NCBI GenBank assembly: GCA_008087055.1
Contig: VIEA01000002.1
Location: forward strand, 272,764 to 336,763
DNA length: 64,000 nucleotides
DNA from: Gammaproteobacteria bacterium LSUCC0096
Lineage (GTDB): Bacteria; Pseudomonadota; Gammaproteobacteria; Pseudomonadales; Litorivicinaceae
Direction: 5' to 3'
A program made the translations under genes and the position numbers. Positions 19,520 through 29,166 of the stretch are shown here, one piece after another; within the stretch, counting starts at the first letter, position 1, and each line of letters starts with the position of its first letter. The notes under the pieces are model-generated. The model was not told where the DNA came from. It did not search any database and saw only the letters and a program-made list of their open reading frames with translations.

Positions 19520-19553
19520 TTTTTTACCGAAGTCAATCCGCTAATCTCGCCAC

Positions 19554-21566
19554 ATGAAATGGATTTTAAAAGTCTGCGTTTTTTCTTTATTTGCTGTATC
19601 GCCTGGATTGTCTCAGGCCAACCAAGTTACTGCGCGCTTAATCACGCCAGTTGAATCTGTTGTTCCAGGTGACACGCTGTGGTTTGGGTTGTCGCTTGAA
19701 ATTGCTGAAGGTTGGAATACGTACTGGAAGAATGCGGGTTCAACTGGTCTTCCTCCCTCACTTGAATTGAGTGATGGCGCACAATCGTATGAGCCGGATC
19801 TTCAATTCCCGCTCGCGAAAACAAAACCCTTTGGTGACGATGTCAGCCTTCTGACTTATGGATATACCAAAGCGGTTATTCACCCATTTCAGATCACAGT
19901 GCCTCAAACGGTATCGGGCCAATGGTCACTCACAGGCGAAGCACGTTGGTTGGTTTGCAAGGACATTTGCATTCCTGAAAGCCAAGAGATCAGCATTTCA
20001 TTGCCGGTTGTTTCATCTCAACTCGATGTGCGCCGTTCTGCATCTGTGCAACAAATCGATGCTGCGCGCGCAGCTGTCCCCACAGATTTTCCTGCCAGCG
20101 TTAATTTTGCTGGTACTCAATCGGTATGGATCTCTGGATTTAACGAGATTGCGATTAACGATGTGATGCCCGAGGGTTCTGGAGAAATTCTGGGACTTGT
20201 CGAGAGTGTGCAACCACTTGGAGGTGGCGTTTTAGTTACATTTGATCGCGCGCTGGATCCCTCAGCCTATGCGGCGGGTCACTGGGTTATTGGGCTCGAA
20301 TCTGGTGGGGTTCGCCTGCCATATGATTCGGCTCTCGCTGTGCCTTCGGTGGAGAAGCAGAATCTATCCCTTGGCCTTGTCTTGATCATGGCGTTGGCTG
20401 GCGGGTTGATTTTGAATTTGATGCCATGTGTATTCCCTGTGCTGTCCATCAAGGCGCTATCGATTGCAGGTAAGGCGACAAAAGAGCGGCGTGATGTTCA
20501 GAAAGGGGCGTGGCTGTATACCGCCGGTATCTTGGTGACCATGCTAGTGCTGGCCTCAATTATGGTCGGTCTTAAAGCCGGTGGTGCACAAATTGGTTGG
20601 GGTTTTCAGTTGCAAACGCCATGGTTCGTCGGCTTGTTGGTCTATGTGTTTGTGATTCTAGGATTGTGGCTGTATGGCTGGGTCGAATTTGGTATGGCGC
20701 TTTCAGGCGTTGGACAGAATCTGACAGAAGGCCACTCGGGGCGTGCTGAGTTCTTTACTGGCGTGTTGGCCGTTGTCGTTGCGACTCCCTGTACAGCCCC
20801 ATTCATGGGTGTTGCGATGGGTTACACGTTGACGCAACCGTGGTGGATTACATTAATTGTTTTCTCGGCCTTGGGTCTTGGTTTGGCTCTTCCGATGCTC
20901 GCATTTGCCATTTGGCCACAATTGGCGAGTCGATTACCGCGTCCTGGCAATTGGATGATCCGATTAAAACAGTTGTTGGCATTTCCAATTTTGGCGACTG
21001 CAATTTGGCTGTTGTGGGTCCTCGTCCGTCAAACATCTTCTGACATTTTGGCATTGATTCTCGGCGGATTACTGTTGCTGGTATTTGGTCTTTGGCTGAC
21101 CAAGGGAGAAAGCCGGGTCTCAAGAATCCTGGGGGTATTGGCGGTGGTCGCTTCTTTGATGGCAATTCCAAGCGTGTCTCAAGTTGCACCAACCTCTTCA
21201 GATCAGGTGATGGTGGAGGTGGATGCTGAGCCGTATGCATCGAGTGCATTACGAGCGCACCTTAATGATGGACGATCTGTCTTCATTAACATGACGGCTG
21301 ATTGGTGCATTACCTGTAAGGTTACGGAAAAGCGGTTATTGAAAACAGAAGCCGTTGATCAGTTGTTTGAGGATCACGGAGTGATCCGGATGACGGGCGA
21401 CTGGACTCGTTATGACCCGCTGATTACTGAATATCTGAATGCGTTCGACCGGGTTGGTGTGCCGCTTTATGTGGTGAATCACCCGGGAATGGAGCCAATT
21501 GTCTTGTCACAATTCCCGAGTTTTGATGAGCTCGAAGATGCCGTTAAGGCAAAATCTTCGCCTTAA
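19554..21566 (+). CDS. DsbD/ScsB-like thiol:disulfide interchange protein
   Basis: A 670-residue, three-part protein. A signal peptide is followed by a periplasmic N-terminal domain with the redox pair in WLVCKDICIPES (about residues 124-135). The membrane core (about 275-540) carries LMPCVFPVL and ATPCTAPF, the two cysteines that carry electrons across the membrane. A C-terminal thioredoxin domain has ADWCITCK (about 580-587). Such proteins carry reducing power from cytoplasmic thioredoxin to periplasmic substrates. The N-terminal domain looks more like ScsB than E. coli DsbD. Its 3' end overlaps the convergent tlpA-like gene by 23 bases. Confidence 0.9.
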   Translation: MKWILKVCVFSLFAVSPGLSQANQVTARLITPVESVVPGDTLWFGLSLEIAEGWNTYWKNAGSTGLPPSLELSDGAQSYEPDLQFPLAKTKPFGDDVSLLTYGYTKAVIHPFQITVPQTVSGQWSLTGEARWLVCKDICIPESQEISISLPVVSSQLDVRRSASVQQIDAARAAVPTDFPASVNFAGTQSVWISGFNEIAINDVMPEGSGEILGLVESVQPLGGGVLVTFDRALDPSAYAAGHWVIGLESGGVRLPYDSALAVPSVEKQNLSLGLVLIMALAGGLILNLMPCVFPVLSIKALSIAGKATKERRDVQKGAWLYTAGILVTMLVLASIMVGLKAGGAQIGWGFQLQTPWFVGLLVYVFVILGLWLYGWVEFGMALSGVGQNLTEGHSGRAEFFTGVLAVVVATPCTAPFMGVAMGYTLTQPWWITLIVFSALGLGLALPMLAFAIWPQLASRLPRPGNWMIRLKQLLAFPILATAIWLLWVLVRQTSSDILALILGGLLLLVFGLWLTKGESRVSRILGVLAVVASLMAIPSVSQVAPTSSDQVMVEVDAEPYASSALRAHLNDGRSVFINMTADWCITCKVTEKRLLKTEAVDQLFEDHGVIRMTGDWTRYDPLITEYLNAFDRVGVPLYVVNHPGMEPIVLSQFPSFDELEDAVKAKSSP

Positions 21567-22008
21567 TTTCGGAAACGACTTCATCGGCTCCCCATTCTTT
21601 CATGCCTTGGATGCTCTCCACTGCCTCACCTGGCCCATTAATTAGAACGGTCGTTGGAACTCCGCGAAGTCCGTAGGCTTTGAGTCCTGACATCTTGGCA
21701 TCTTTAAGCAGTACTGTGTGATCTCCAAATAGATCCGGCTTTTTGGACTTGAATCCTTCGATTGTTTTTGTGCTTTCACCAAAATTAACCAAATAAACAG
21801 TCGCCTCACTACCTAGTTTTTGGCCGAGTTTTTCCAGATCGGGTAATTCTTTGATACAGGGCGCACACCAAGTCGCCCAAAAGTTGACTACAGCCGGACC
21901 CTTAATTTCAAACGGCTGATCGTTGAGGTCTGTAAAGCCATTTGCATGCGCTGTTAATGCGCTTAGATACATGAAAATCCCGAACAGGATTGTCCTACGA
22001 TTGAACAT
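21544..22008 (-). CDS. TlpA-like periplasmic thioredoxin
   Basis: A 154-residue protein with an N-terminal hydrophobic export signal (about residues 5-22), then a thioredoxin fold with the active site ATWCAPCIKELP (about 49-60) and the cis-proline region RGVPTTVLING. It likely reduces disulfides in the periplasm and could take electrons from the DsbD-like protein encoded opposite it. AAGGAG lies 8 bases before the ATG. The two genes are tail-to-tail and overlap by 23 bases. Confidence 0.9.
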   Translation of the reverse strand: MFNRRTILFGIFMYLSALTAHANGFTDLNDQPFEIKGPAVVNFWATWCAPCIKELPDLEKLGQKLGSEATVYLVNFGESTKTIEGFKSKKPDLFGDHTVLLKDAKMSGLKAYGLRGVPTTVLINGPGEAVESIQGMKEWGADEVVSEIKAKILP

Positions 22009-22090
22009 TGTTTATTCTCCTTGTTAGTCGAACGGAGTTCGGCGATGCGTGTGCTCAATAATATGTGAAGAATTACAAAGGAGCGACACA

Positions 22091-22918
22091 GTGATTGATC
22101 AAGTCCGTGCCTCACTATCCAGTCTCAGTAAATCTGAGCGAGCTGTTGCCGAGACAATCTTAGCGGATCCGGAGCATTCTGTTCATTTAAGCATAGCGCG
22201 ATTGGCAGTGGCTGCAGGCGTGTCTGAGCCAACAGTCAATCGGTTTTGCCGATCTCTTGGCTGTCGTGGTTTTCCTGACTTCAAATTACGGCTCGCACAA
22301 ACACTTGCGAATCCAGCGACTTTTCAGGTTCGTGGTCTTGAGGACAGTGATTCAATTCTTCAGCTTGCAGATAAAATGTTTGAGACCGCAATGTCACGAA
22401 TGAATCGAGCACGCACACGATTACCAGAACAAGATCTGATTGGTGTGATTGGTGAGATCCTCGATTGCCGCAGACTACTGATTTATGGTCTGGGCCCAAC
22501 TTCTGGTCTGGCGCGCGGTGCGCAAGAGCTTTTTATTGGTGCGCCGATCGCGGTAGTTGTTCATACAGATGCGGTCATTCAGGAATTAACAGCAAATACC
22601 GCGTCGCCAGATGATCTATTTTTATTTCTCTGCACAAATGGTGAAACCGCTCCCATGGTTCAGTCAGCCACCCTTGCAGATGAGCGCGGTGCACGCTTAA
22701 TTGCAATCGCACCGACAGGCTCCCCATTAGCCCGAGCATGTCACAGAACACTCGACCTGGTCTTGGACTCGTCCAGTGCAACCATGGCTCGATTTACGAA
22801 CCGTTTGGTCTGCCAGATCGTACTTGAGGTTCTTGGCGAGAGTATCCAGCAGGCTGTTCGCACCCAACGGAAGTTTAAACATCTGACATCAACACGAACA
22901 GAACGCGCTGTCGGATAA
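22091..22918 (+). CDS. hexR: RpiR/HexR family transcriptional regulator
   Basis: A 275-residue regulator. The N-terminal RpiR helix-turn-helix reads ARLAVAAGVSEPTVNRFCRSLGCRGFPDFK (about residues 36-65). A sugar-isomerase (SIS) effector domain follows (LIYGLGPTSGLARGAQELF and LFLCTNGETAPMV). HexR represses central sugar metabolism genes (zwf, edd, gap) and responds to KDPG. I chose the GTG at 22091 because AGGAG precedes it; an upstream in-frame GTG at 22049 has no such site. No target genes are adjacent, so the HexR name rests on similarity only. Confidence 0.8.
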   Translation: MIDQVRASLSSLSKSERAVAETILADPEHSVHLSIARLAVAAGVSEPTVNRFCRSLGCRGFPDFKLRLAQTLANPATFQVRGLEDSDSILQLADKMFETAMSRMNRARTRLPEQDLIGVIGEILDCRRLLIYGLGPTSGLARGAQELFIGAPIAVVVHTDAVIQELTANTASPDDLFLFLCTNGETAPMVQSATLADERGARLIAIAPTGSPLARACHRTLDLVLDSSSATMARFTNRLVCQIVLEVLGESIQQAVRTQRKFKHLTSTRTERAVG

Positions 22919-22953
22919 AATCTGGTCTATCCTGTAGTGAACAGGAGACCAAT

Positions 22954-24318
22954 GTGGCTAAAGTCAAATCCATCTATCAATGCCAAGAATGTGGCGCTAC
23001 TTCGTCACAGTGGGCAGGGCAGTGCCCTGGTTGTCAGGCATGGAATTCCCTTGTTGAATCAGTTCAAGCTCCCGAGCCTGTTAAAGGCCGTTCGGGTGGG
23101 TATGCAGGTGCTATGCCTGCGCGTTCAAAACTATCAGCGATTAAACCGGAACGGCTCGCTCGTCTTGGATCTGGATATTCAGAGTTTGATCGCGTTTTGG
23201 GTGGGGGTTTTGTTCCCGGCTCTGTGATTTTACTTGGTGGTGCCCCAGGGGCTGGTAAAAGTACGTTGCTATTGCAAGTGACGACGCTGTTATCAGGGCA
23301 AAAACCCTGTTTATACGTTACAGGTGAGGAATCCCTCGAGCAAATTGCGCTGCGTGCACAGCGTTTGGGATTAAATGGCGACCAGCTTGAGTGCGTTTCT
23401 GAGACTCGAGTTGAAGCGATAGCTGCCATGGTTGAACAGGTCAAACCGGCATTGCTGGTTGTTGATTCAGTTCAGGTGATGCAGGTTGAATCACTCTCTG
23501 GTGCGCCAGGTAGCGTTGGTCAAGTTCGTGAGTCTGCTGCTCAATTAACCCGTCTTGCCAAAGCAACGGGTGTGATCGTTTTATTGGTTGGCCATGTGAC
23601 CAAGGAAGGCGCTTTAGCTGGTCCGAAAGTGCTTGAGCACATTATTGATGCATCACTGCTTCTCGATGGCGATAGCGGTGGTCGATTCAGAACACTGCGT
23701 GCGCATAAAAATCGATTTGGCTCGGTTGGAGAGTTGGGTGTTTTTGCGATGACCGAGACAGGTCTCAGAGAAGTTAAAAATCCATCAGCGATATTTTTAA
23801 GTCGCCCTGAAAGTGTGGCGCCGGGCTCCTCAGTGATTTGTACATGGGAGGGTACCCGTCCCTTGTTGGTCGAAGTTCAGGCGCTAGTCGATAGTAGTTT
23901 AGGTGGCTCTCCGAAGCGGATCGCGGTTGGTCTTGATGGCCAGCGTCTTGCGATGTTGCTAGCAATTTTGCATCGCCACGGCCATGTCCAATTGGGTGAT
24001 CAGGACGTATTCGTCAATGCTGTCGGAGGCGTCAAAGTGACAGAAACGGGAGCGGATCTGGGATTATTGTTAGCCTGTGTTTCGAGTTTCCGGGGTAAAA
24101 CAATCCCCAAAGATTGGGTGATCTTCGGTGAAGTTGGGTTGTCAGGTGAAGTCAGGCCTGTCGCATCAGGTCAAGAGCGAATTCGTGAGGCGGCCAAGCA
24201 TGGATTTAAAAAAGCCATCGTGCCATCCGCGAATGCTCCCAAACAACCAGTGAGTGGTATTGAAGTGTGTCGCGTTGAGCGCATCAGTCAGGTGTTGGAG
24301 TTATTTGATGAATCGTGA
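22954..24318 (+). CDS. radA: DNA repair protein RadA
   Basis: A 454-residue protein. It has a C4 zinc finger (CQECGATSSQWAGQCPGC, about residues 9-26), a RecA-like ATPase with Walker A GGAPGAGKST, the RadA-specific KNRFG motif, and a C-terminal Lon-like domain (VNAVGGVKVTETGADLGLLLA). It drives branch migration in recombination. The start is GTG with AGGAG about 8 bases upstream. It overlaps pdxH by 11 bases. Confidence 0.96.
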   Translation: MAKVKSIYQCQECGATSSQWAGQCPGCQAWNSLVESVQAPEPVKGRSGGYAGAMPARSKLSAIKPERLARLGSGYSEFDRVLGGGFVPGSVILLGGAPGAGKSTLLLQVTTLLSGQKPCLYVTGEESLEQIALRAQRLGLNGDQLECVSETRVEAIAAMVEQVKPALLVVDSVQVMQVESLSGAPGSVGQVRESAAQLTRLAKATGVIVLLVGHVTKEGALAGPKVLEHIIDASLLLDGDSGGRFRTLRAHKNRFGSVGELGVFAMTETGLREVKNPSAIFLSRPESVAPGSSVICTWEGTRPLLVEVQALVDSSLGGSPKRIAVGLDGQRLAMLLAILHRHGHVQLGDQDVFVNAVGGVKVTETGADLGLLLACVSSFRGKTIPKDWVIFGEVGLSGEVRPVASGQERIREAAKHGFKKAIVPSANAPKQPVSGIEVCRVERISQVLELFDES

Positions 24319-24946
24319 TTTAGAAGGATTGCGCAGAGATTATCAGGTCGGCCAGTTACTCGAAGAGGATGCAGGATTAGATCCGATTGCTTTGTTCGAG
24401 GCATGGTTGAGTGATGCGAAGAAAACAACGCAACTTGAACCCAACGCGATGACTTTGGCAACGATTGATGGGATGGGTAATCCGCATGCACGTATTGTCT
24501 TGTTAAAAGGCCAAGACGGACGGGATTTTAAGTTTTATACCAATTATTTGAGCCATAAAGGTGAGGAGCTTTTAGCATCACCGTCGGCTGCGTTGGTTTT
24601 TTGGTGGGATCAACTCGAGCGTCAAGTGCGAGTTGAGGGCACAGTTGAAAAGCTGAGCGATGAAGAAAATGACGCCTATTTCCAAGAGCGACCGAAAGGA
24701 TCTCGATTGGGTGCGTGGGCGAGTCAGCAGTCACAAGTCATAGAGTCGCATGACGTGTTGACAGAAAAAATGACCGAGTTAGAAGCTCAATATCCGGACA
24801 AGGTGCCTCGGCCGCAACATTGGGGTGGATATGCCGTTCGGGCAACGCGCATCGAATTTTGGCAGGGTCGTTCATCGCGGTTACATGACCGTTTGGATTA
24901 TCGATTCGATGGAACGAGTTGGAATCGGGTTCGCCGTTCCCCATAG
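24308..24946 (+). CDS. pdxH: Pyridoxamine/pyridoxine 5'-phosphate oxidase
   Basis: A 212-residue FMN enzyme that makes pyridoxal 5'-phosphate. It has the FMN- and substrate-binding stretches ARIVLLKG, FYTNYLSHKGEEL, ERQVRVEGTVEKLSDEENDAYF and the C-terminal EFWQGRSSRLHDR plus WNRVRRSP. The ATG at 24308 lies inside the end of radA; family sequence (RRDYQVGQLLEEDAG) starts right there. The short distance to the next gene suggests an operon through the RND efflux genes. Confidence 0.95.
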   Translation: MNRDLEGLRRDYQVGQLLEEDAGLDPIALFEAWLSDAKKTTQLEPNAMTLATIDGMGNPHARIVLLKGQDGRDFKFYTNYLSHKGEELLASPSAALVFWWDQLERQVRVEGTVEKLSDEENDAYFQERPKGSRLGAWASQQSQVIESHDVLTEKMTELEAQYPDKVPRPQHWGGYAVRATRIEFWQGRSSRLHDRLDYRFDGTSWNRVRRSP

Positions 24947-24977
24947 TATGTTGCAACGCGGAAAACGAGGCGCTTCG

Positions 24978-25976
24978 ATGAAATGGGTGAAAACGTGGGC
25001 AGTGGCAGGGCTCTGTGTTTTGGTGACAGCGACTGCGTTTGCTGAAGTTTTTGTGACAGTTGCCCCTGTGTCTGCTATCCAAAAACGAATGACGTCTGGG
25101 TTTCCGGCTAGCGCTGAGCCTATTGAAACAAGTCTTCTATCGTCGGGAATATCCGCTGAAATTGTATCGATCAACGCACGCCCGGGTGATCGCGTTACAC
25201 GAGGTGCGACGCTGATTCAGCTTGATTGTCGCAATACCAAATTACAACGAGATCTTGCTCTCCAAGACTTGAAACAAGCTCAAGTCCAGTTGAAGTTTAG
25301 CGAACGTCAATCAGCACGTGTTGCCAAGTTGGCAGAGACCAATATTGCCAGCGAAGAACTAAAAGATACTCGGGCTACAGAATTACAGCAGTCTCGAATT
25401 GGTGTTGAAGCGAAACGTGTCACATTACAAGAGGCTGAGCTCCAGGTTTCAAAGTGTGAAGTGAAAGCGCCCTTCGATGCCGTAATTATCGAACAGCTAG
25501 CCTCAGTCGGTACGCGAGTGTCGGTTGGATCGCCAATTCTTGAAGTGGTGTCTGTTGCTGTTGATATTCGCGCTCGAGTGCCTTTTGATTATGTTGTCGA
25601 TACAAATCAAGACGTCGTTTTTGAATCGGGCCGACAAAATGTAAACGCACGATTTTTAGTTGAAAGTGATGCTGTGGATACGAGTACTGGAACGCGTTTA
25701 CTTCGTTTTGCACCGGAATCCCCAGTGGCTCCCGGCTCGCCTGGAGTGATCTCAATACCTTCAGATGCTCGAGTGCTGCCCGCTGATTTTTTAGTCGAGC
25801 GTGATCGGAAGTATGGTGTGATGGTCGCGGTCGGTAATGAGGCTCGGTTTATCGAGAGACCGTCAGCAACACTGGGTCAACCAGTTATCGTTTCTGATCT
25901 CGAGCCAACGTTGCTATTAATTCAAGAAGGACGTTTTAAGGCACGTCATGGCGATATGTTGGTGATCCGAAAATGA
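24978..25976 (+). CDS. RND efflux periplasmic adaptor (membrane fusion protein)
   Basis: A 332-residue protein with a signal peptide (MKWVKTWAVAGLCVLVTATAFA). It has a split lipoyl-like domain (SGISAEIVSINARPGDRVTRGATLIQLD, about 55-82, and CEVKAPFDAVIIEQLASVGTRVSVGSPI), separated by an alpha-helical hairpin. It links an RND pump to the outer-membrane channel. I chose the ATG at 24978, with GAGG upstream and a signal peptide. It overlaps the pump gene by 4 bases (ATGA). Confidence 0.9.
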   Translation: MKWVKTWAVAGLCVLVTATAFAEVFVTVAPVSAIQKRMTSGFPASAEPIETSLLSSGISAEIVSINARPGDRVTRGATLIQLDCRNTKLQRDLALQDLKQAQVQLKFSERQSARVAKLAETNIASEELKDTRATELQQSRIGVEAKRVTLQEAELQVSKCEVKAPFDAVIIEQLASVGTRVSVGSPILEVVSVAVDIRARVPFDYVVDTNQDVVFESGRQNVNARFLVESDAVDTSTGTRLLRFAPESPVAPGSPGVISIPSDARVLPADFLVERDRKYGVMVAVGNEARFIERPSATLGQPVIVSDLEPTLLLIQEGRFKARHGDMLVIRK

Positions 25977-28900
25977 TCGGATTTGCACGGTTACTGATCG
26001 GCAACAAAGTTCTTACAAATCTCACTTTTATCTTAGTTCTGGCGATGGGCGTGCTGGCGTATTGGTCGCTTCCTAGACAGCAAGATCCGACCATTAACTT
26101 TAACTGGATTGTGATTACCGTTGCTTGGCCTGGATCATCGGCCTTAGATGTCGAAAGCCGAATCACAGATCCAATTGAAGAAGCGATTCAGCGCGTTGAT
26201 GATCTCGATTTTGTGTCCAGTTACTCACGAGAAGGATTGGCATCAGTACTGGTTCGATTCGAAGATATCTCAACACAAGTATTTGAGCGTCGTCTCGGTG
26301 ATTTGCGTCGCGAGGTTAATACAGCAGAAAGTGAATTTCCCGATGAAGCAACTGATCCGGTATTCATCGAAATCACCTCATCGAACGCATTCCCCGCTGC
26401 CACGCTCGCACTGGTTGGATCTGGTGATGACGATAGCCTTCGCGAGCAGGCGGTCTTAATTGAAAAAGAACTGGAGCGCCGAGAGCGTATTGACCGGATT
26501 GATACGCAAGGAATGGCTGATCCTGAGATTCGGATTGAGTTTGATGCGACACGACTCGCTGCGCTTGGACTCTCTCCGTCAGATGTTGCAACGACGGTTC
26601 AAACGTACTTTCAAGATTTGGCTGCTGGCGAGCTTGATGTTGCCGGATCGAGTTGGTTAGTTCGGTTGAAAGGGAAATCGACAGATGCATTTGATCTCAA
26701 TCGATTCCCTATTCTCGGCCGCGATGGAAGCGTCAGAATTGGTGATGTTGCGCGCGTCACTCGAACGCAAGCAGAGCGCTCAGAGCTTGTTCGTTACGAA
26801 GGGAAGCCATCTGTCTTGCTGGCTGTGATGAAAGCAGAAGGGGCAAATACGCTCGAACTGGTCGATGAGGTTAAAGACTATATTGAATCGCGTAATGCAC
26901 TTGAGGCCGTGACCGGCACGCGACTTGTGTTGATTGACGACCAGACCATCCCAACACGGAAAGCACTCAATATCATGCAGAACAACGCATTGATTGGCCT
27001 CATGCTGGTCTTGGTTGTTGCATGGATATTCTTAGGTTTCAAAATCGCAGCGCTCACAGCGATCGGTATCCCATTTATTCTGGCGGGCACATTCTGGATC
27101 CTTCAGGGCATGGATCAAACACTCAATGTCACGGTGTTGCTCGGTGTCGTGATTGCTCTCGGGATGTTGGTTGATGATGCAGTTGTGGTGGTCGAAGCCA
27201 TTTATTACCGCATTGAGCGTGGACTCAGTGGAATCGAGGCTGTGTTAGATGCATTGACTGAGACTGCAGCTCCGGTGACTGCCGCGGTATTCACAACCGT
27301 TGCTGCCTTTATGCCACTGATGCTTCTACCCGGGATTCTGGGTAAATTCATGATGGTCATCCCGCTGGTGGTGTCGGTTGCTCTATTAATCAGCCTTGTC
27401 GAGGCATTTTGGATGCTTCCAAGTCATGTGCTTGGGACCGGCATGAAGCTCAATCATGACGGCAGGATGCAGCAATTCCGAACGCGTCTGAATCGTGGTA
27501 TCAGGCATGTCTACACCCGTTTATTGATTCGGGCATTACGTCGGCCCATTACGACACTTGCGATTTCAATGTTTGCGTTAATCGGAGCTCTGGGTTTGTT
27601 GGCGAGCGGTCAAATACGAGCGGATTTTTTTGCATCCGATCCGATCCGTGTGTTTTATGTGAATGTTGAGACAGAGCCCGGAACAAGGCTTGAGCAGACC
27701 CTTAATTTAACGGTCGAAATTGAACAAGTGGTCCGAAAAAGCCTGGGTGAAAACGAGGCGCGAGGAATTGTTGCCTACGCAGGCCAGCAGTTCACGGAAA
27801 CAGAGCCATTGAGAGGTAGTCACCGAGGCCAAGTCTTGGTTGGGTTGCAGCCTGATGGTCGCGAAGTGTCGGATATTGTGGATGGGATGCGTGAGGCAGT
27901 GCTCGCTGTACCTGGTCCATCTCGCGTGACCTTTCTTGAGCTTGCAGGCGGGCCGCCTGCAGCGAAGCCTATTTCAATCAAAGTCCGTGGTTCTGAATTC
28001 GGAGAACTCCGAGCGGCAGCTGATGAAATCAGGGGCATCCTGCAAAACACTCCAGGTATTAAAGATATTACCGATGACGCTCAGGATGGACGGTTCGCTC
28101 TGCAGCTCACTCTCAATCCAGATCAAGTGGCACGGTCAGGGCTGATTCCGGCCGATATTGCTCGAAATGTCCGCATTCTTGTTGATGGCGAGATTGTTGA
28201 GTCAGTTCAAGATCAAGGTGAAACGGTTGATATTCGCGTTGTTGCGGCCGACGGTCAATTTTCGTCCCCAACAGAGCTTTTAGGAGCACAACTGCCAACA
28301 GCAACAGGCGATATGATTTCCTTAAGTGAATTAGTCGATGCCGATCGGTCGCCCGCACTCGGAACGATTCGTCATTACAACTTCAGGCGGACGATTACGG
28401 TTGAAGCAGATATTGATTCCGAGATGACTGATACCGTGACAGCAAACCAAGCTGTGATGGACGCATGGTCTCAGTTGCAAGCATCCTATCCAAACGTGAA
28501 TTTAGACTTCTCTGGTGAGCTTGACGATATCCAAGAAAGCCTTGATTCCATAGGGATTCTATTCCTTTTTGGGCTAGGCGTGATGTATCTGATTCTTGGC
28601 ACGCAGTTTAAGAGTTATGGTCAACCGTTGTTAATTTTGGTGACTGTACCGTTGGCTTTCACAGGTGTTGTCTTGGGCCTATTTGTGACGGGTAATCCGC
28701 TCTCGCTATACACGCTTTATGGTGTTGTCGCGTTATCAGGTATCGCAGTGAACTCTGCAATTGTGCTCATTAGTGCTGCCAATGACCGACTGATGGCTGG
28801 GATGAGTCTTAAGCATGCGACATTGTATGCAGGGAGACGTCGGGTCGTTCCAATCGTCATCACCGTCATGACAACAATCGCTGGGTTGTTCTCGTTAGCA

Positions 28901-29056
28901 GCTGGCCTTGGTGGTTCATCATTGATCTGGGGCCCAGTCGCAACTGCGATTGTTTGGGGTCTCGGGTTTAGCTCTGTATTAACACTGTTTGTTGTACCGC
29001 TACTCTATTTTCTAACGGGTAAAAAACGAGAGATTCGCTTAAATCCGAGTACTTGA
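25973..29056 (+). CDS. RND efflux transporter (AcrB/HAE-1-like superfamily)
   Basis: A 1,027-residue inner-membrane proton antiporter. It has the RND plan: one N-terminal membrane helix, a large periplasmic loop, six helices, a second loop (from about residue 545) and the remaining helices. The proton-relay aspartates are in GMLVDDAVVVVEAIYYRIE (about 396-414), and the second half has GIAVNSAIVLI. It resembles the acriflavin-resistance branch with short adaptors. No outer-membrane TolC gene is near. The substrate is unknown. Confidence 0.93.
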   Translation: MIGFARLLIGNKVLTNLTFILVLAMGVLAYWSLPRQQDPTINFNWIVITVAWPGSSALDVESRITDPIEEAIQRVDDLDFVSSYSREGLASVLVRFEDISTQVFERRLGDLRREVNTAESEFPDEATDPVFIEITSSNAFPAATLALVGSGDDDSLREQAVLIEKELERRERIDRIDTQGMADPEIRIEFDATRLAALGLSPSDVATTVQTYFQDLAAGELDVAGSSWLVRLKGKSTDAFDLNRFPILGRDGSVRIGDVARVTRTQAERSELVRYEGKPSVLLAVMKAEGANTLELVDEVKDYIESRNALEAVTGTRLVLIDDQTIPTRKALNIMQNNALIGLMLVLVVAWIFLGFKIAALTAIGIPFILAGTFWILQGMDQTLNVTVLLGVVIALGMLVDDAVVVVEAIYYRIERGLSGIEAVLDALTETAAPVTAAVFTTVAAFMPLMLLPGILGKFMMVIPLVVSVALLISLVEAFWMLPSHVLGTGMKLNHDGRMQQFRTRLNRGIRHVYTRLLIRALRRPITTLAISMFALIGALGLLASGQIRADFFASDPIRVFYVNVETEPGTRLEQTLNLTVEIEQVVRKSLGENEARGIVAYAGQQFTETEPLRGSHRGQVLVGLQPDGREVSDIVDGMREAVLAVPGPSRVTFLELAGGPPAAKPISIKVRGSEFGELRAAADEIRGILQNTPGIKDITDDAQDGRFALQLTLNPDQVARSGLIPADIARNVRILVDGEIVESVQDQGETVDIRVVAADGQFSSPTELLGAQLPTATGDMISLSELVDADRSPALGTIRHYNFRRTITVEADIDSEMTDTVTANQAVMDAWSQLQASYPNVNLDFSGELDDIQESLDSIGILFLFGLGVMYLILGTQFKSYGQPLLILVTVPLAFTGVVLGLFVTGNPLSLYTLYGVVALSGIAVNSAIVLISAANDRLMAGMSLKHATLYAGRRRVVPIVITVMTTIAGLFSLAAGLGGSSLIWGPVATAIVWGLGFSSVLTLFVVPLLYFLTGKKREIRLNPST

Positions 29057-29080
29057 AAAATTCTCTACCGATCACACAAT
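29052..29080 (+). promoter_or_regulatory. Possible sigma-32 heat-shock promoter for the Hsp20 gene
   Basis: CTTGAAA at 29052-29058 matches the sigma-32 -35 element. About 14 bases on, CACACAAT partly resembles the CCCCATnT -10 element. The -35 overlaps the stop codon of the RND gene. The match is partial, but placement before a small heat-shock gene makes it plausible. Confidence 0.35.
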
Positions 29081-29166
29081 AGCTATTGAGGCGCCACAAT
29101 GGGCCTTATTTACTAAACGCTCTGTCTTTATGAAGAGCAACAATTTGATCGCTTTAGGAGGATCAC

